A stretch of DNA of 64,000 nt from Theocolax elegans (lineage: Eukaryota > Arthropoda > Insecta > Hymenoptera > Cerocephalidae). Numbering within the stretch: position 1 is the first letter of the stretch; each line of letters opens with the position of its first letter. The notes under the pieces are model-generated. The model saw nothing but the letters and a program-made list of their open reading frames with translations, made no database searches and was not told where the DNA came from. This document shows, piece by piece, positions 25,133-38,861 of the stretch. The stretch spans positions 65,042,162 to 65,106,161 of the forward strand of contig CM047427.1 of assembly GCA_026168455.1 (NCBI GenBank), given 5' to 3'. A program made the position numbers and the translations under genes.

Positions 25133-28100
25133 TCATTTTTTCTTTAATTTTTTCAATTCACTCTGTTGCGCCGCAGCATCTCCAAAAATTTCTCGCACTT
25201 TACGTTTTCTTTCTGTATCACTTGCAATTTGTTGCTTTATTTTCACTTTAGAGAGGAAGGCTGTATCTCTTCGAATTTCTCTAATGGCACTCTTTGTTTC
25301 TTTCTTTAATTTATACAGTAGTTTTTCCTTTTCAGCCTTTGCCTTTGACATAGGTTTATGTCTCTTACCATCATGCCTGTAAAATAAATAAAATATTGAA
25401 TTAATATTTGTACATTTGCATAAAATTGTATATTTTGCATTCTTTAGTATATATTGTTTTTCTGTGAATAATTATTATTTTAATATATTTAAAAATGTTT
25501 TAAAATGTTTTTTTACGGTAAATTAAATAAATTACGTACACAACTTCAATTCGTGGTTCATACATCCTTAAAGCTTTTGGCTTTTTCCTATCAAATACAA
25601 GGTATTCTAATTTATTCTCTTTAAATTTCTCCAAATTGGTAATTAATACTTTCACCATTTTTCTAACACTTTTAGGATACCGTTTAACAGAACCGCAAGT
25701 TAATAAAATATAAATAGGTTCAAAGATTGAAAAGGCAGCATCTAAGTCACTACATCGCTCTTGAAACTCGCATAGTAAATTTATTGCTGTCACAAATGTT
25801 CTAATTCTAAATTCATCATTTATTTCTTCTTCAATAAAGTCTTTCACTTGCATTTTAAGGCTTGAAGATTCCATAACTGATTTTTTATGAGTTTCTTCAA
25901 GAACAAGAATGTTACTGACTTCACCAAATGATTTGAATGGTGGAAGCACTTTAATAACTTGTGAAAATGGTTTTGTTAATGAGACATAAATTACTCCTCG
26001 CAGAAAGTTGATAACGGATGGTGCCCATCTTTTATTTAGTACAGTATACTGAAAAAGTTAAAATATTAGTAATTGATACATTGTTCATAATTTAATTTAA
26101 TAGATTATTCATAACTTAATTTAACATATTGTACCTCCAAAATTAATGTACACACAAATAGACCTTTTGTTATATCATGCTTTCCTTTTATTTTACATCT
26201 CATTAAAATTTGTGACATAAAAACTAAACATGGAGTAACAATTGGATGTCTAAAATCTGATGTTGGATACAGAATGGATACTAACTTAAATAACATTAAC
26301 TAAAAAAAATATTTAATTAGTTTTATAGGTCATAACTGCTAAATGCAAATAAAATATTAAATTTTTTCTTACTGTGCCTAATCCAGGATAAACTTTTATT
26401 TTACTTTCAAATTGACTATGTTTTTCTTTCAGAATATCTCTCAAACTACTTTTAGTAGCTTCTGGATTTGCATGAGTCAAATCATAAAAATGAGGGCAAA
26501 GTCTGTCAAAGATTTGAAAATATTTTACTAATTCTTCTGTGGTATTTACAGATATACAGTCTTCCAAATATTGTAACAGAAATGAGAACAAATTTAATAA
26601 TTTTTCCTTGTTCTTTTCTGCTAATTTCCAGTGATTGCATTTGATTATTCTTTCAATAATAACAGATTGATAATCTGGAGTTTGGCCTGTAAGTAAATTT
26701 TGTAGCTCTTGATATGATGTTGGCACTTTGAATGTATATGGTAACTCTTTACGTGCTTTCTCCATTATAGTTTCTCTTTCTTTAGGATCATCATTAATTT
26801 CAGAAATTGCATTCAGGTTTGTTTTTATTGGATTATCACAATTTTTTTTATATACATTGTTAACATTTTGTTCAAGTTCTATTAAACCACTTTTATGTTT
26901 TTCTGTAATATTTACTTTTTCAACTTCAGTCTTTTTACAGGCAATTTTTTCTGCTAAATCATTAACCACTGGTTTATTAGTTTTTTCTTGTAATTCTTCT
27001 TCATTTTCTGACGATTCAGAAACTTTTAAATCAGATAAATCATCATCAAACTCTTCTTCTGATCCTTCTTCTGAATCGTCTTTTTCATTTTCATTTTCAG
27101 ATATTTCTATTTCATTTTCTTCTTTTAAAATATTACCACTTTCTTCAGCTTCTTCATCATTATCATTATCATCATTATCATCAGTATCATCATTTTCATT
27201 ACCTTGCTCTTCTTCTGTATGTGTTTCTTCCTCTTGATCTTTTTCATGTGTTTTATCATCCAAGTTATCATTCCTTTTAATTAAAATACTTTTATTATCA
27301 CTATTTTCATTATCAGACTGTTCTTCGATTTTTTCTATATGAAAATCATCTAAATCATCCACAGACCTATGTTTTTTATACAAATCTGCCTCGTCAGAAA
27401 ATCCTTGCATTCGTTGTAATCTAGCTTCTTCTAACTTTTCTAATTGGATTTTTTCTTCCTTTGCAATTGCTTCTTCTGATTTCAACTTATCTGTAGGTAT
27501 TCCTCTTGCTTCAAATTTTAATTCTCTCATAGCTATATCATAATCATCAGCTTTAGTCTTTTCTTCGACTTTTTCAATAGATTTATTCGCAGATGTCACC
27601 AATGGCAACAAATCACGCCACTCAGAATCTAGCTTTTCCGTTAAGTCAATTGTTTGCTCTCTTATTTTTTGCCTCTCAGCTTTACGTTTTTTGGATTCAG
27701 ATATTAGCTGGTCTATCAAATCTTTTCTAGACATTTCAGAGTCTGGTTTAGATAACACACCACCACCAAAATGAACATCAGCTACAAATTTTTTATCCAA
27801 TTTTCCTGTCCTATTCTCATCGTCATCAGCATCATCTTCATCACTTCTTGGATCATCATATTTTTCAATATCTATTAAGGATTGTCCTCTGTGTGTTAAT
27901 ACTTCATCATCATTTAAATTAAATATATTCTTTTTATTGTACGCTTTTATCCTCTCTGCAGCAAATCGAGCCATGACTTTATCTTCTTGTGTCATGCCAG
28001 AATTTTTCTCTCCTATTCGGCGATCCAGAAAAATATTATCTTTATCTTTAACTTTATATTCAAGAAGTAATGTACTTTTACGTTTAGCTATTGCTTTTGT

Positions 28101-28274
28101 TCTGGCAATTCCAGGTAACCCACTATCAGCCTTACTTTTGCGACCCAAAACTTTTTGTTTGTCTCTATTAATATGCACCTCAAAAGGTGTAATTGTCTTT
28201 TTGGACATTTGTTGCTTTCTTTTCTTGGCATAAGTATCTGCCAAGCTTGATTTTTTATTCTTTACTTTGGCCAT
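25133..28274 (-). CDS. NOP14: Nucleolar protein 14 (NOP14), small-subunit processome component
   Basis: Four exons join in frame: 28274-26373, 26299-26135, 26048-25540 and 25376-25133 (939 aa). The first exon carries most of the protein, as one 634-codon block. The N-terminus is Lys-rich and contains the family stretch NPFE-like TPFEVHIN, then GIARTKAIAKRKSTLL and MARFAAERIKAYNKK, which are NOP14 signatures. A long acidic Asp/Glu/Asn region lies at about residues 310-450 and is followed by the conserved helical C-terminal half. The C-terminus has the basic motif SAIREIRRDTAFL and a Lys tail. Known role: NOP14 joins the U3-containing 90S pre-ribosome and is needed for 18S rRNA maturation in the nucleolus. 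It is a little longer than the human protein (about 857 aa), mostly in the acidic segment. Start chosen at the first ATG of the conserved block. Confidence 0.96.
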
Positions 28275-30848
28275 TTTGATCCCTTTTTACACTAGAACAT
28301 AATGATTGTGCATAAACATTTTTCTAAATACAAAAATTTATTGGATAAAAAATAATTTAATAACAATATTAAAGAATTAGTTTTGAAAAGAATAATTAAT
28401 AATTTTGTGATTCAAAAACATTTAATTTATAAAGATTTCTCAAATCCGGCATATGTGTAAAAAGTGTTAATAGGCTACAGTAAAGGACATGCTATTTTGA
28501 TAAAAAAAATTCAATACATATTAACCGTGTCAATTGATAGAAATTCAAAATATAAATATTTTAATTAATTTTTTAACTTGTGTGCTTTGAAGAAATTTTG
28601 ACTCAATTTAACAAATTGTTTGTTAACGATACTGAGAAACTATGATTCATTCATTTATAAACATAACCTGGGAGGTTTGAATATAAAGGTTTACTCGTTT
28701 AAAAATTGTTGTTCGACTTACATTGGTTAAAAAACTTAGATCACTTAATAATTAATACATTAATTTATCGTTACACACTATTAATTACATCGCTTATATA
28801 TAGTAAAAATCAAATATATACACTTAATCCTTGATACACGTGTATATATTTATATGTATATATATATGTTATATATACACGATTACGAGTACGAGTTACG
28901 AACGAAAGTCGAAAACACGCGGTCGCAGATTAGTTTCTAATCCAAGCTGTAGATGGCGGGTGAAATGAGCGCGAAAAATTTAGCAAAGGTTTAAATAATT
29001 GTAAAAAAATACTTGTTATTTAATTTGTAAAATTAAGTTCTTGTCACAGGTTCACCAATTTATCACAAAAAATAAAAGAAAAACGTGAAATGTTCGCATT
29101 ACTTTATTCAATAAAAGTAAATAAAAATTACGTATTACAAAGTCAAATATCTTAACATACAATTGATATAGATACATCAGTTTAGAAATTAATACAGTCA
29201 CATACGCGTAAAATGTTAAGAAATTACAAAACACTAGAGTTTCACATAATTATAGTTTCGTGGAAATATACATTTACAAAGTACCTTGCCCTAAAACTTA
29301 ATGTGCTTTTAAAAACAATCAATTTGATTTGAAATAACGTGTACATATATGTCAATATATATATATTTAATTCTAGAAGTGCAACATTTTAATTAATTAT
29401 TTTCTATACTTCGTATCATTAACGTTGCCCTCAGAATAAAAAGCACATTAAATTATTCGATTTCGTATAGTTTATTCAACAATATATATATATACTTGAT
29501 TTTATTGGGTCTTTTTGTTACATGATTTCCAAAAAAATGAATTATATATATTTCCGTATAAGCGCATTAAAAGCTATATTTATAATTGTATTGTTAATAC
29601 TCATCACAAAGAAAGTAAACATTAAAATGTAAATATTATTAATTATACATAACTAATATATAGATTTTAGACTGAATATTTATTTAAAAAATTAACTAGA
29701 ACGATTTTGAAAGAAAAGGAAACGTACCATCACTAAAATTACGATATTTTGTAATTCAAAACAAATTTTTATCTTATTGTTCAACGACATAATAATTATA
29801 CGTAGTTTTGGTAAATGCATATTCTTTGGTTTTCCGAAAGCTTAATAAATTGAAAAAGAGAGAATATTTGATCGTGTTCGTTATTTAAATCATTATAAAA
29901 TATAATTAAAAGTGAAATATCTGAATATCTTAAGAATGTACAATCTGAAGGATGAACAGTATGATTATATGGTTGACTTATGCGACCAAATCGCTTGAAA
30001 AGTTTCTTTTATTATTGAACACAATCTTGAATTATAACAATTTATTATCTCAATAATTACCTTAATAATAGCTTTTTCCAAATTTTTATAATTCCTTCAT
30101 GACACGGTATATATTGTTTTTGTCTCAAATTATTGAGTCAGTTTCTAGGGAAAACCTCATTTACTAAACAAACTGAAACAGCATTTATTCAGAGTTGCGT
30201 AAGAGTTTATGTAAAGGAAAAATTTTATAAAAGTTTACTTAAAGTACGACAAGTTTACTTGAACATTGACATTGTCAACGTTGTAAATACATAACGATGT
30301 TTCCTCTATTCAAAATGTGAGAGTCTAAATTTACTTAAAATTTCGTACTTTTAAAGTTGTTTTACATTGAAATTATCATATAATATTTTAAATATTTAAT
30401 CACTTTGTATGGTTAACTAAAAATATACTATATTAAAGGTTATAGTTATTTCATATTTACTCTAACGTTTTAATAGTAAAAGAAAAATTAAACTACACTG
30501 AGTGAGTTGTTATATACGTATTACTATAATAATCCGCGTAAAGAGTACGAAGTATGAATAAAACAACCGAATGTATCGAGTGCGCTCGTTCATAAATAAT
30601 AAAATAATTCGGTTGTTTCATAATTAAATCATTAAAATAGTCCGAAAAGAAAACACGCAATATTAAAGAGATTATATATGTTAATGTTCGTAAGTGATAT
30701 CTGATGTAACAATCGAATACCAGTGAGGACAGGTACACGTAGATAGAACGAATCACAGAAGCGTTATACTTACTTTTTAAGTGTCGTGTAAACGAAATTT
30801 GAATTCGTTAACGATCGTATACCTACTAAAAGTAGAAAAGTATAATCT
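28275..30848. other. Intergenic region with NOP14 5' flank
   Basis: A less AT-rich patch at 28890-28970 may belong to the NOP14 promoter. The rest is AT-rich with TA-type simple sequence (28850-28880, 29360-29375, 29480-29495) and no supported gene. Confidence 0.5.
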
Positions 30849-32729
30849 CTACAAAAAATCAATAAGCTGTAGTTGCATGAGACATTTGTGTTGAGTTCCT
30901 ATTTTGCAGTCGCACACCCCTCTAATAAAATTTCTTAAATCTTGATTGGACAAAAGCTCGAGTACGTTTCGCGCGCATACGCCCGGTAATCCGAAGCCTG
31001 GTAACTTTTCAAAATCGACGACAGCTCGTTGAAGCAAGATGTTCCTTACTCGACCTTTGGTAAAGTTGAGCGTCAAGTTATCCGCGTAAGTGATGAATTT
31101 TTTCCTATATTCGGTCTTAGGAAAGACGTTGACGAAATCTTCGTTCCTAGCATAGGCAGCCAATGTATTGTCGTCCTTGGTCAAAAGATTATAAAACGTG
31201 ATGTGGCCAACGATCTTTGTTCGTTTCAAGTTATCGAGTTCCCGGAGACACTTGTCAAAAAATCGATTCCACGTCGGGTTGTAGGCTACTATTTTACGAT
31301 TTTCGATCGACATCTCGTAACCTTCGACCGCGAGGAGGGCAACGTACTTGAGCGCGAATATTTGTGTGATGGTTGCACCTCTTTTCAGGAGAAGCTTCGT
31401 GATACCGATCGATCTCGTTTTTATCGCTACATCCAAAATCGAAATACCTGGCTCGATAAACTCATTAACCGGAGCTCCCTTGTTGATAAGCATTTCAACC
31501 ATGTCGTAATCACCATCCTTGACCGCGCGGTACAAGATCGGTAGCTTATCCACCGTTGGTATCGTCACGCTTGCTCCGTGCTTCAGGCAAAGCTCTACCA
31601 TGTCCCTGTAGCCGTTGATCACCGCGATTTGGAGGGCGGTCAATCCAGCTTCGTTGCGTTCATCTACCGGAGCTGCTTTCGTCTCGAGTAGTAAAGTTGC
31701 GATACCTCGCCGACGTCGTGTCACAGCTAGGTGTAGACACCCGGTCACTCCACCACGCGCTCCATTTCGCAGTAGTAGACCGGCCATTTTGTCATCACCC
31801 CGACGAATCGCTAAGCTCAAAGGGGTCACGCTCTCTTCTCTCGTGACGTACAATTCCTCGACGTTGGCACCTTTCGACAGCAGGAGCTCGACTACGTCGT
31901 ACAAACTTTGCTCGATCGCCAAGTGCAACGGTGCTTTACCTGCGACCAACAATATTATTAAACATTACAAATCATTCCAAATAGATCAATTGGATCAATA
32001 AATTTAAAAAAACATTTATTTTAATTAATCAACTAATATATTTAATGTGATTTATTTATTTGCTCCAACACTGCTATTTCAATTCAAAGATCATGTATTT
32101 TGTACACACATATATAAATTTAGATTTAATATAAGAGTAATGTAACGAATGTAAAGATGCAAACTTTTGATTTTGTCTAAAAAAAATACGTCTAAATAAT
32201 AAATAATAAACATCATACCTTCGAGATTATCTTTGAGATCTAACTGCTCGCCTGTCGTGTATTCGAGAATAAGGCGAGCGATATTCGCTGCTCCGATCCT
32301 CAAAGCCACATGTAAAATGGTAGTGTTGGTGATGGTAGACTCAACGATAGACGCTCCATTTTGCATAAGAAGATCGGCGATTTCGGGGCAATCGTATTCG
32401 ACTGCCATGTAAAGAGGTGTTTTCCCATTGAATTTACGAGGAGGATGAACACTGGCACCACGCGCCAACAACAACTCCACCATTGATTTCGAACGATTAG
32501 CTACGGCGATGTGAAGCGCCGTAAGGCCATCACCCGAGACATCGTCGATATCCGCACCCCGATCCAGGAGTAATCGTGCGATCTGTCGGTTATTATTACG
32601 CGTAGCCACGTGCAGGAGACTACGGCCAAGTTTTTCGGATTTTGCGTTTACGTCGCATTTATTGTTGACAAACATGTTCACGATTCTCAAGTCATTGTAG
32701 GCCACTGCTAGTTCCAGCGTGTGCGACAT
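30849..32729 (-). CDS. Ankyrin-repeat protein with PRANC-like C-terminus
   Basis: Two exons (32729-32219 and 31939-30849) join in phase to give 533 aa. The ATG at 32729 is chosen because the longer upstream frame begins only with TTG. About eleven ankyrin repeats fill residues 1-390, with clear TALHIAVANRSKSMVELLLA and APLHLAIEQSLYDVVELLLS units. The last 140 residues are not ankyrin: they hold 'TFYNLLTKDDNTLAAYARNE' then 'FPKTEYRKKFITYAD' and an F-box-like end 'LLSNQDLRNFI'. This arrangement matches the PRANC domain known from poxvirus ankyrin proteins, Wolbachia and parasitoid wasps such as Nasonia, where the F-box-like end is thought to recruit SCF ubiquitin ligase. The intron and ordinary flanks show it is a host-genome gene. 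Coding DNA is richer in G+C than its neighbours. The substrate is unknown. Confidence 0.85.
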
Positions 32730-34653
32730 TTCTTTTTGTTGTGCAAAAATCCAATACAAATATCGACATTATTAATAATTAATATTCCAGACAATTAAGC
32801 CAACTTTACATTTTAAAAATAATTTATAAAAAACATTTTAGTACATAAATAAACTGTTATATACGTTAATGAGAATGCTTAAAAATATTCTTAAACTGCA
32901 AATAAATATATATTCTTGAAAAGGTAACTCTTTTTTCGTAAAGTTAATAATTATAATCAAATTTTAGACATTATTTGAATGCACTATTTTTACTTGTTTT
33001 AAATTTGTTATAAATATTATTTTATTTAATTTGATTACATCAAAAGGAAAATTTAAATGTACGTTAACGAACATTTTTAATTTCATGTATACTTACTTTT
33101 CGTATAATTGTGGCCGTTTGAAATTTGAAATGTAAGATTGAATAATATTTACGTGTCACCGAGAACAACGACCCTTATGTATAACCGGGTTGTTGTCGCG
33201 TTGAGCTACGGATTAGGAACTAAGATAGTTTTGTGCGCGCAAAGAACCTTATACCCCAAACTTGTATACATCTCTCGGGGCAAAATTTAATCACAATATT
33301 ACCGCTTCCTTACCTACTTGTCATTGGTGAAATTTTAACAGATAATACATACATACACATAGCGAATAATTCTTTTCTGTGTCTTTAGATACGCTTATTA
33401 AAATATATTTTAAGCGTTTCTCTTACACGAAAAAGGACACAGTAATCTCATAATTTATTTTTTAAATATTAATAAATTAAATAAGGCAATTTTGTTAAAT
33501 CAGAAAGAAGTCAGTAATGATTAATATTATATATATATATATATCTATATACACTGTTATATAGTTCTCAGAAATTTTTGGCACTTAGTAATATATTCGA
33601 ATAATTATTAAGTTTTCAGATATTAAAAATAAATAAATTGTTTAATTAATTTTTAACAAGAAAAAAATAATTATAGTACTCAAATATAAGAAAATCAGAG
33701 TGTTAGTTACACCGGTTAATTCAATATACAGAATATACGGTTAATTTTCCAGTGATTGAACTAATAAGAGCAATTAAAAATTTAATCAACAGTACAATTC
33801 TAACCTGTTTAACTATTGCGACATTTATTTTTCATATACTTCAATTTTTTATCGGAAAAATCTCAGTTTTAAATTAATTATAGCTATTTTTTTTACCAAA
33901 CAAAACAATTAGTTAATAATAATTTAAACAAAATAACAATAGCATCAAATCAATTTGATTGTTTGTATTAATTACGTATTATATAATAAAAAGAGTTGGT
34001 ATATTTTTTAATAACACTTTATACTTTTGATTACATTTTACATTTTTTAACGCGTGCATCAATTAGTCTTACATTTTTTACAACTAAAATGTTGGTATAT
34101 AATGTATAAAAGAAAAAAAATACTATAAAATTCTTGTAAATTTTGAACGTAGAAAAATTTTCAATGAACATGTAGAATATATTTTGTTTAATGTATCACA
34201 GTTTTATGGAAATGTTTGAGGACTAGAACATCTGCGACATTTATTTCGTAGCCAAATTAAATTTTTACCTGAAAATAATAATACACTGCAATGTAAAGAG
34301 ATGAGTGGAAAATTAGCAATAATTTAAAAACCACATAAGTAATGTAATAAAAAAATTTTAATTAAACAAAAAGTGTTGTACAATTTTAAATATTATCAAT
34401 GGTTTTATATAAATTATCACATTTTCATCATAAGTAGTTTTCATAAAAAATTAATTTGCTGTAAATGTAAAAAATGATAATATGGTTATTTAAAAAAATA
34501 TCTTTGTAACACTTGTAACATTTGACGTCGTAAATCGTCTTATTTGTTCGAGGTAAAAAAAAATTTAAATATAAAAAGGTACGTCTTACGTGGTGAATTA
34601 GTCGGATATTTGTATTTCTTTGGTTCAGCAACGAGAATCACCAGATTAATTGA
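32730..34653. other. Intergenic / 5' flank of the ankyrin gene
   Basis: A less AT-rich block at 33100-33320 could be a promoter or non-coding first exon of the ankyrin gene. A short TA microsatellite lies at 33525-33550. The remainder has no visible gene and probably includes the 3' UTR of the proline-rich gene. Confidence 0.45.
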
Positions 34654-37136
34654 CTATCCCCAATCAATGAGATCTGGTACACTGGGTTCTTTGTACCAAG
34701 GATCCTCAAGTTCCCAGAGATCCGGATTGATGTTTTCTCTACCGGGAGGTGGTCCACACGGACCACGCGGAGGTGGCGACTGTACAGGTGGATAATTCTG
34801 CAAATCGAAGAATCTTTCCAGTCGTTCGATTCCTAAGGCTTCGTATCGGTACGGTTGCTCTCTTCGCCTGAAATTTGATCGCATCGAATTTTATTTAAAT
34901 ATTTTATTTTTCAATCAGTCGGACTATTAATCCATTGTCATCGTATAATATTATATATATAAATATTAAAATATTTTTTGAAACGATACCTCGGTATGAC
35001 TGTATACTGTCCACAAACATCGTCTTCTTCTTGTTGCACACAAGCGTCGAGATATTCATCACCATACTCATCACCCGAAACGTACTCGTCTTCTAGTCGT
35101 CGACCAACTTGTCTATTGCGCATATATTCACGAGCGGCTTCTACCACCGGATGATGAAGTCCATACTCAACAGTTAGGTAAGGATCTTCCAGAGACGGGC
35201 ACTTTATAATTGGTGGACTTGGAGGTTCCGGGCTCATTAGATCAGGAGGTGAAATGTCACCGATAGGTGTTATGTTTCCTATATCGGCCTCCTACAGTTA
35301 CGTAAAAATTATCATTCATTTTCATGTAATAAATATATTTTCTTCATTAATCAATACACTAATAAACGTAATTTTTAACATATCGATTATTATTATTATA
35401 TCGCAAACTGTACCTGCAGTTTGATGGAATTGTTGCTAACATTTGTAACCGCTAAGATAAAATCACGCCTTGAATTTTGAAGATCTTGTAGTTTTGCATT
35501 GATTAGATCCGATTCTGCAGCATCCTATGAAAATAATTTATTAACTTATTTATATAATTTTATAAAATTAATTTATTTATTGTTAACAAAGGTACACGGC
35601 CGTTTACAACGTTAAATAATTATAAGAACACTGATAAAAGCTATAGTGAAAACTGTGTCTTACATAAAAATAAAAATTAATTATACTTATTATATTACAG
35701 GTACAATATTTTTCCTAAGATAATGATAAAAAATGTAAAATAATAAGTTGATATATTTTTCTTTAATACCTAATATGTCGCTAGAAGAAAGGTAACAGTA
35801 AATCCTGAGGATCGATAATAAAGATGTTAAAATTAAATGAAAAGCGAGTGATGATCAAGTATATATATGTATATTACTTGTTCATCGAGAGTTTCATTGA
35901 TAATTTGAACACTACGATTGGGCCCGTGACCCGCAGCGAGAGTGGAGGAAGGTAAGTGCCCTTGGGGTGCCGGTTGAGGAATGCTGACAATAGTCGTTTT
36001 CTCCGAATCGATGGTACCGGGTGGAATGATCAGATTATCTACGGGTCCAGGTTGCAGGGGCTCAGCTTGTACAATATCGGCGTTCATCGATTTGGCAAGT
36101 TTGTGAGTACGCGCCGGTACCGGCTGAGGTGATCTTTCTCGCGGGCAAGGCGCGGACGGCGTCGCACAAGGGGCAGCCGCCGGAGGGGGCGGAGGCTCGG
36201 CGCAAGGAGCGGGAGGCGGCTCCCTGCTTCCACTTGGCCTGCATCGTCCGCCCTGCTGTGGGAGGCACCCATTCATGTGTAGCTTTTTATGCATATTCAT
36301 ATACATTTTTAAATCGTTCTCTACACTTGTTGGAGGGAGCAAAGTAAATAATTCCTATTATACGTGGGATAGAAAACTTGTTTATCTTTTAGAGTAAGTA
36401 TTTTTTTTATTTGCTCGCTTCAGCAAATTTAGAGAGTTTCAAGAGACAGAATTTTTACATATTAATTTCATAGTTAAAATATATTAAACGATTTTGTGGA
36501 GACAATAACCTCGGTAGCTGTTCGCGGACGACGTTCACGACCTACACGCGCATCTCCACCTATCGGAGCGGCAGTTCTTTGCGGTCTACGCATCGCTGTA
36601 GCTTGAGCCCTTTCGCGTTCTTTACGCTCCATTTCTTCCTGTAGTTGTTTAGTGTGTTTTAAACGTTGAGCCATTGCTTTCGTCATCTGCGGCTTTTTGT
36701 AATCGAGTTTTTTCGGTACAGCCGGTGGTGGACCGCGTTTCGGTATAGTTGATTTTACCGTCGACTTCGAACGACCCGGGCAAGCTACATTTATGTAATT
36801 TATTACGTGGTTTTATTTACACGTATTTACACTATTTACATGTTTACATATACAAATAGAAAATACCAAATATTAATTAACAAATTGAGTTGAGCGTTGT
36901 ACAATAATATTAAAAACGTATGTGATTCCCTTCAGGTATTTAAACCTTGATACATATATGTATTATGCTCATCTTTATCAAAATAGAGTTTATAAAAATC
37001 TAAAGATTATACATTAACAAAGATATATGTATAAGATGGTTGTACTTCGTTGGGCGACGGCTGTAGCACCGCCTCCCTCTTCTGGTGCAGGACTGGCCGG
37101 CCGGCATGGCGCCGCTGTTCTCGGGTTGCGACTCAT
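34654..37136 (-). CDS. Unrecognised proline-rich protein with basic coiled-coil segment
   Basis: Six exons join in frame: 37136-37046, 36784-36510, 36354-35878, 35524-35414, 35291-34990 and 34867-34654 (489 aa). The start ATG at 37136 opens a Pro/Ala-rich 30-residue exon. Residues 31-122 are basic, with PPAVPKKLDYKKPQMTKAMA and a charged helix KHTKQLQEEMERKERERAQ. Residues 123-281 contain a Pro/Ala-rich tract (EPPPAPCAEPPPPPAAAP). Exon 4 is a short helical piece (INAKLQDLQNSRRDFILAV). The C-terminus is acidic, with SPEPPSPPIIKCPSLEDPYL, a Tyr/Asp-rich stretch, and the ending VPDLIDWG. No signal peptide or membrane segment is seen. I do not recognise the family. It is probably a largely disordered intracellular protein, perhaps cytoskeletal or scaffold. 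The donor of exon 2 (GTTATT) is weak, so that junction is the least certain. Confidence 0.7.
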
Positions 37137-38861
37137 TTTTCTCCTAGTATTCTCGTTAACTTCGCTTCTCCACGATTAATTTTTATCCGATGCATGCGAG
37201 ATTTTTCATTATTTTTTAATTAACCATCATTCCGAGCTCTTACTTCCTTTGACGTTCATCGTTTCGAATTTAAACACTGCTAAACATTAGTATACTTGAT
37301 TTCATTTTAATAATTTTTAATAGTACCGTAGTACCATACTAATTTCTATTTCTTTTTAATTTTTATAACCGATAGTGAGTTTAATATCGCATAATTGTGC
37401 GAATTGCGAACACTGAATTTTTAAAAGCTAATCTGTATAATAAATACACTAAAGTATAGGTATTATTTAACATAATTAATCAATTAAAGTAATTTTAGAA
37501 TTTTCATTTTAGATTGCCGTTTGTTCAGGTAAATAATAATTTAATCATAATATATTATAGATTACTTGGCGCTAATTTAATTATTAGAATTACTATTTCT
37601 AATACTTATCATTGTATCAACTAACCATAAATAGTCGTATTATTTTTACATCCTTACATCAATTTCCTTATAAGGTAAAAAATTTGAAAATTACGATGGC
37701 AATCATTTTAAAATTGTGTAATTAAAAAATGTATTATTAATCGACATAATATTATAATAATTCACTTCAATTTTCTTTGTATAAGTATAACAATTAAAAA
37801 ACAATTAAACTAGCCAAAGTATCATAAAAAAATAAGTTTTAATGGGTTCTACGTATAATTGAATGTAAAAGTAATAATTATTGAGGGTATACTTACAAAA
37901 ATTTTGATTCACGAAAGTTACAAAAGTTTGATTTGAATGGTGGCCAAAACTTGAGGTTGGAATTGATTGACAGTTTTCTATGTTGCTACATCGCTTGTTT
38001 TTATAGTAAATTTCAAACGCATAAAAATTTTCATGTTTTCTTTTTTTTGTTTATAATCTCCTTATACCGAGTACCGACTATAGTATGCTACGCAGTAACA
38101 TTTTGAATGTTACTTGATTTATTTACTACTTAATAACTTCTAATTGCATAAGTATTTAATATAATATAATAGTAATTTGGTTGTATAATTAATATTAATC
38201 ATTTATATTAATATCAATATTATTTGTTATTAGTAATACATTTAATAATTCGATATTCAAAAGCAACATATTTCTACAAAAATTTTGAGGTAAATTCAAA
38301 ATTACCGCGCTTTCTTTCGTTAAGGTTGTCAATACTTAATTTTTCTTCTAGCGGTAAATCTAAATTATAAAATATATTTTGTCTTAGATAAACTAATACA
38401 TTTTTTCTTTTTATAATTAGAACTAGCGGAAATCTAGATAAATAAATTTATAAACTTAAATTTTAACTGAACGTAATCATATATTTATAGTTTATAAATT
38501 TCGTAATATTTTCGAAATATTGCGTAAAATATTATACTAGCTTAATATAAACGTGTATACTATACAAACATTTTTTATTATTACGTCAGACGATCATTTT
38601 AAATATCTAGAGGAAAGTAGGTTTTAAAAACATATAATTCAAATTCATGAAATAACTGTAAATTCATTCCAGAAGATTTTGTTTCTCTTTTATTGGTCAA
38701 CTTAAAGTGTTTGCGTCGTCTTGCGTTCCAACGCGTATAACCTCTATTTTTCGGGCTCGGCTCGCCCAACATCATTCGACGATTTGCGCAACATATATAT
38801 AGGTATATGATTGCCGTGTTTACGCCGAGTAGTGGACGACGTGACTGCATCAGTGACAATC
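37137..38861. other. Divergent intergenic region between the proline-rich gene and ACO1
   Basis: The two genes are transcribed away from each other. The sequence is AT-rich in the middle. A less AT-rich block at 38700-38861 directly before the ACO1 start is its likely promoter and 5' UTR. I saw no iron-responsive-element hairpin (CAGUGN loop) there. Confidence 0.5.

Noticed and set aside
26728..27237. 169-aa Ser-rich plus-strand ORF
   Set aside because: Shadow of the acidic (GAA/GAT) region of NOP14 on the opposite strand.
31029..32001. 171-aa and 128-aa plus-strand ORFs
   Set aside because: Antisense shadows of the ankyrin gene, whose minus frame has clear repeats.
32730..32759. Upstream extension of the ankyrin gene start
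   Set aside because: The frame begins with TTG, not a normal eukaryotic start. The ATG at 32729 is preferred.
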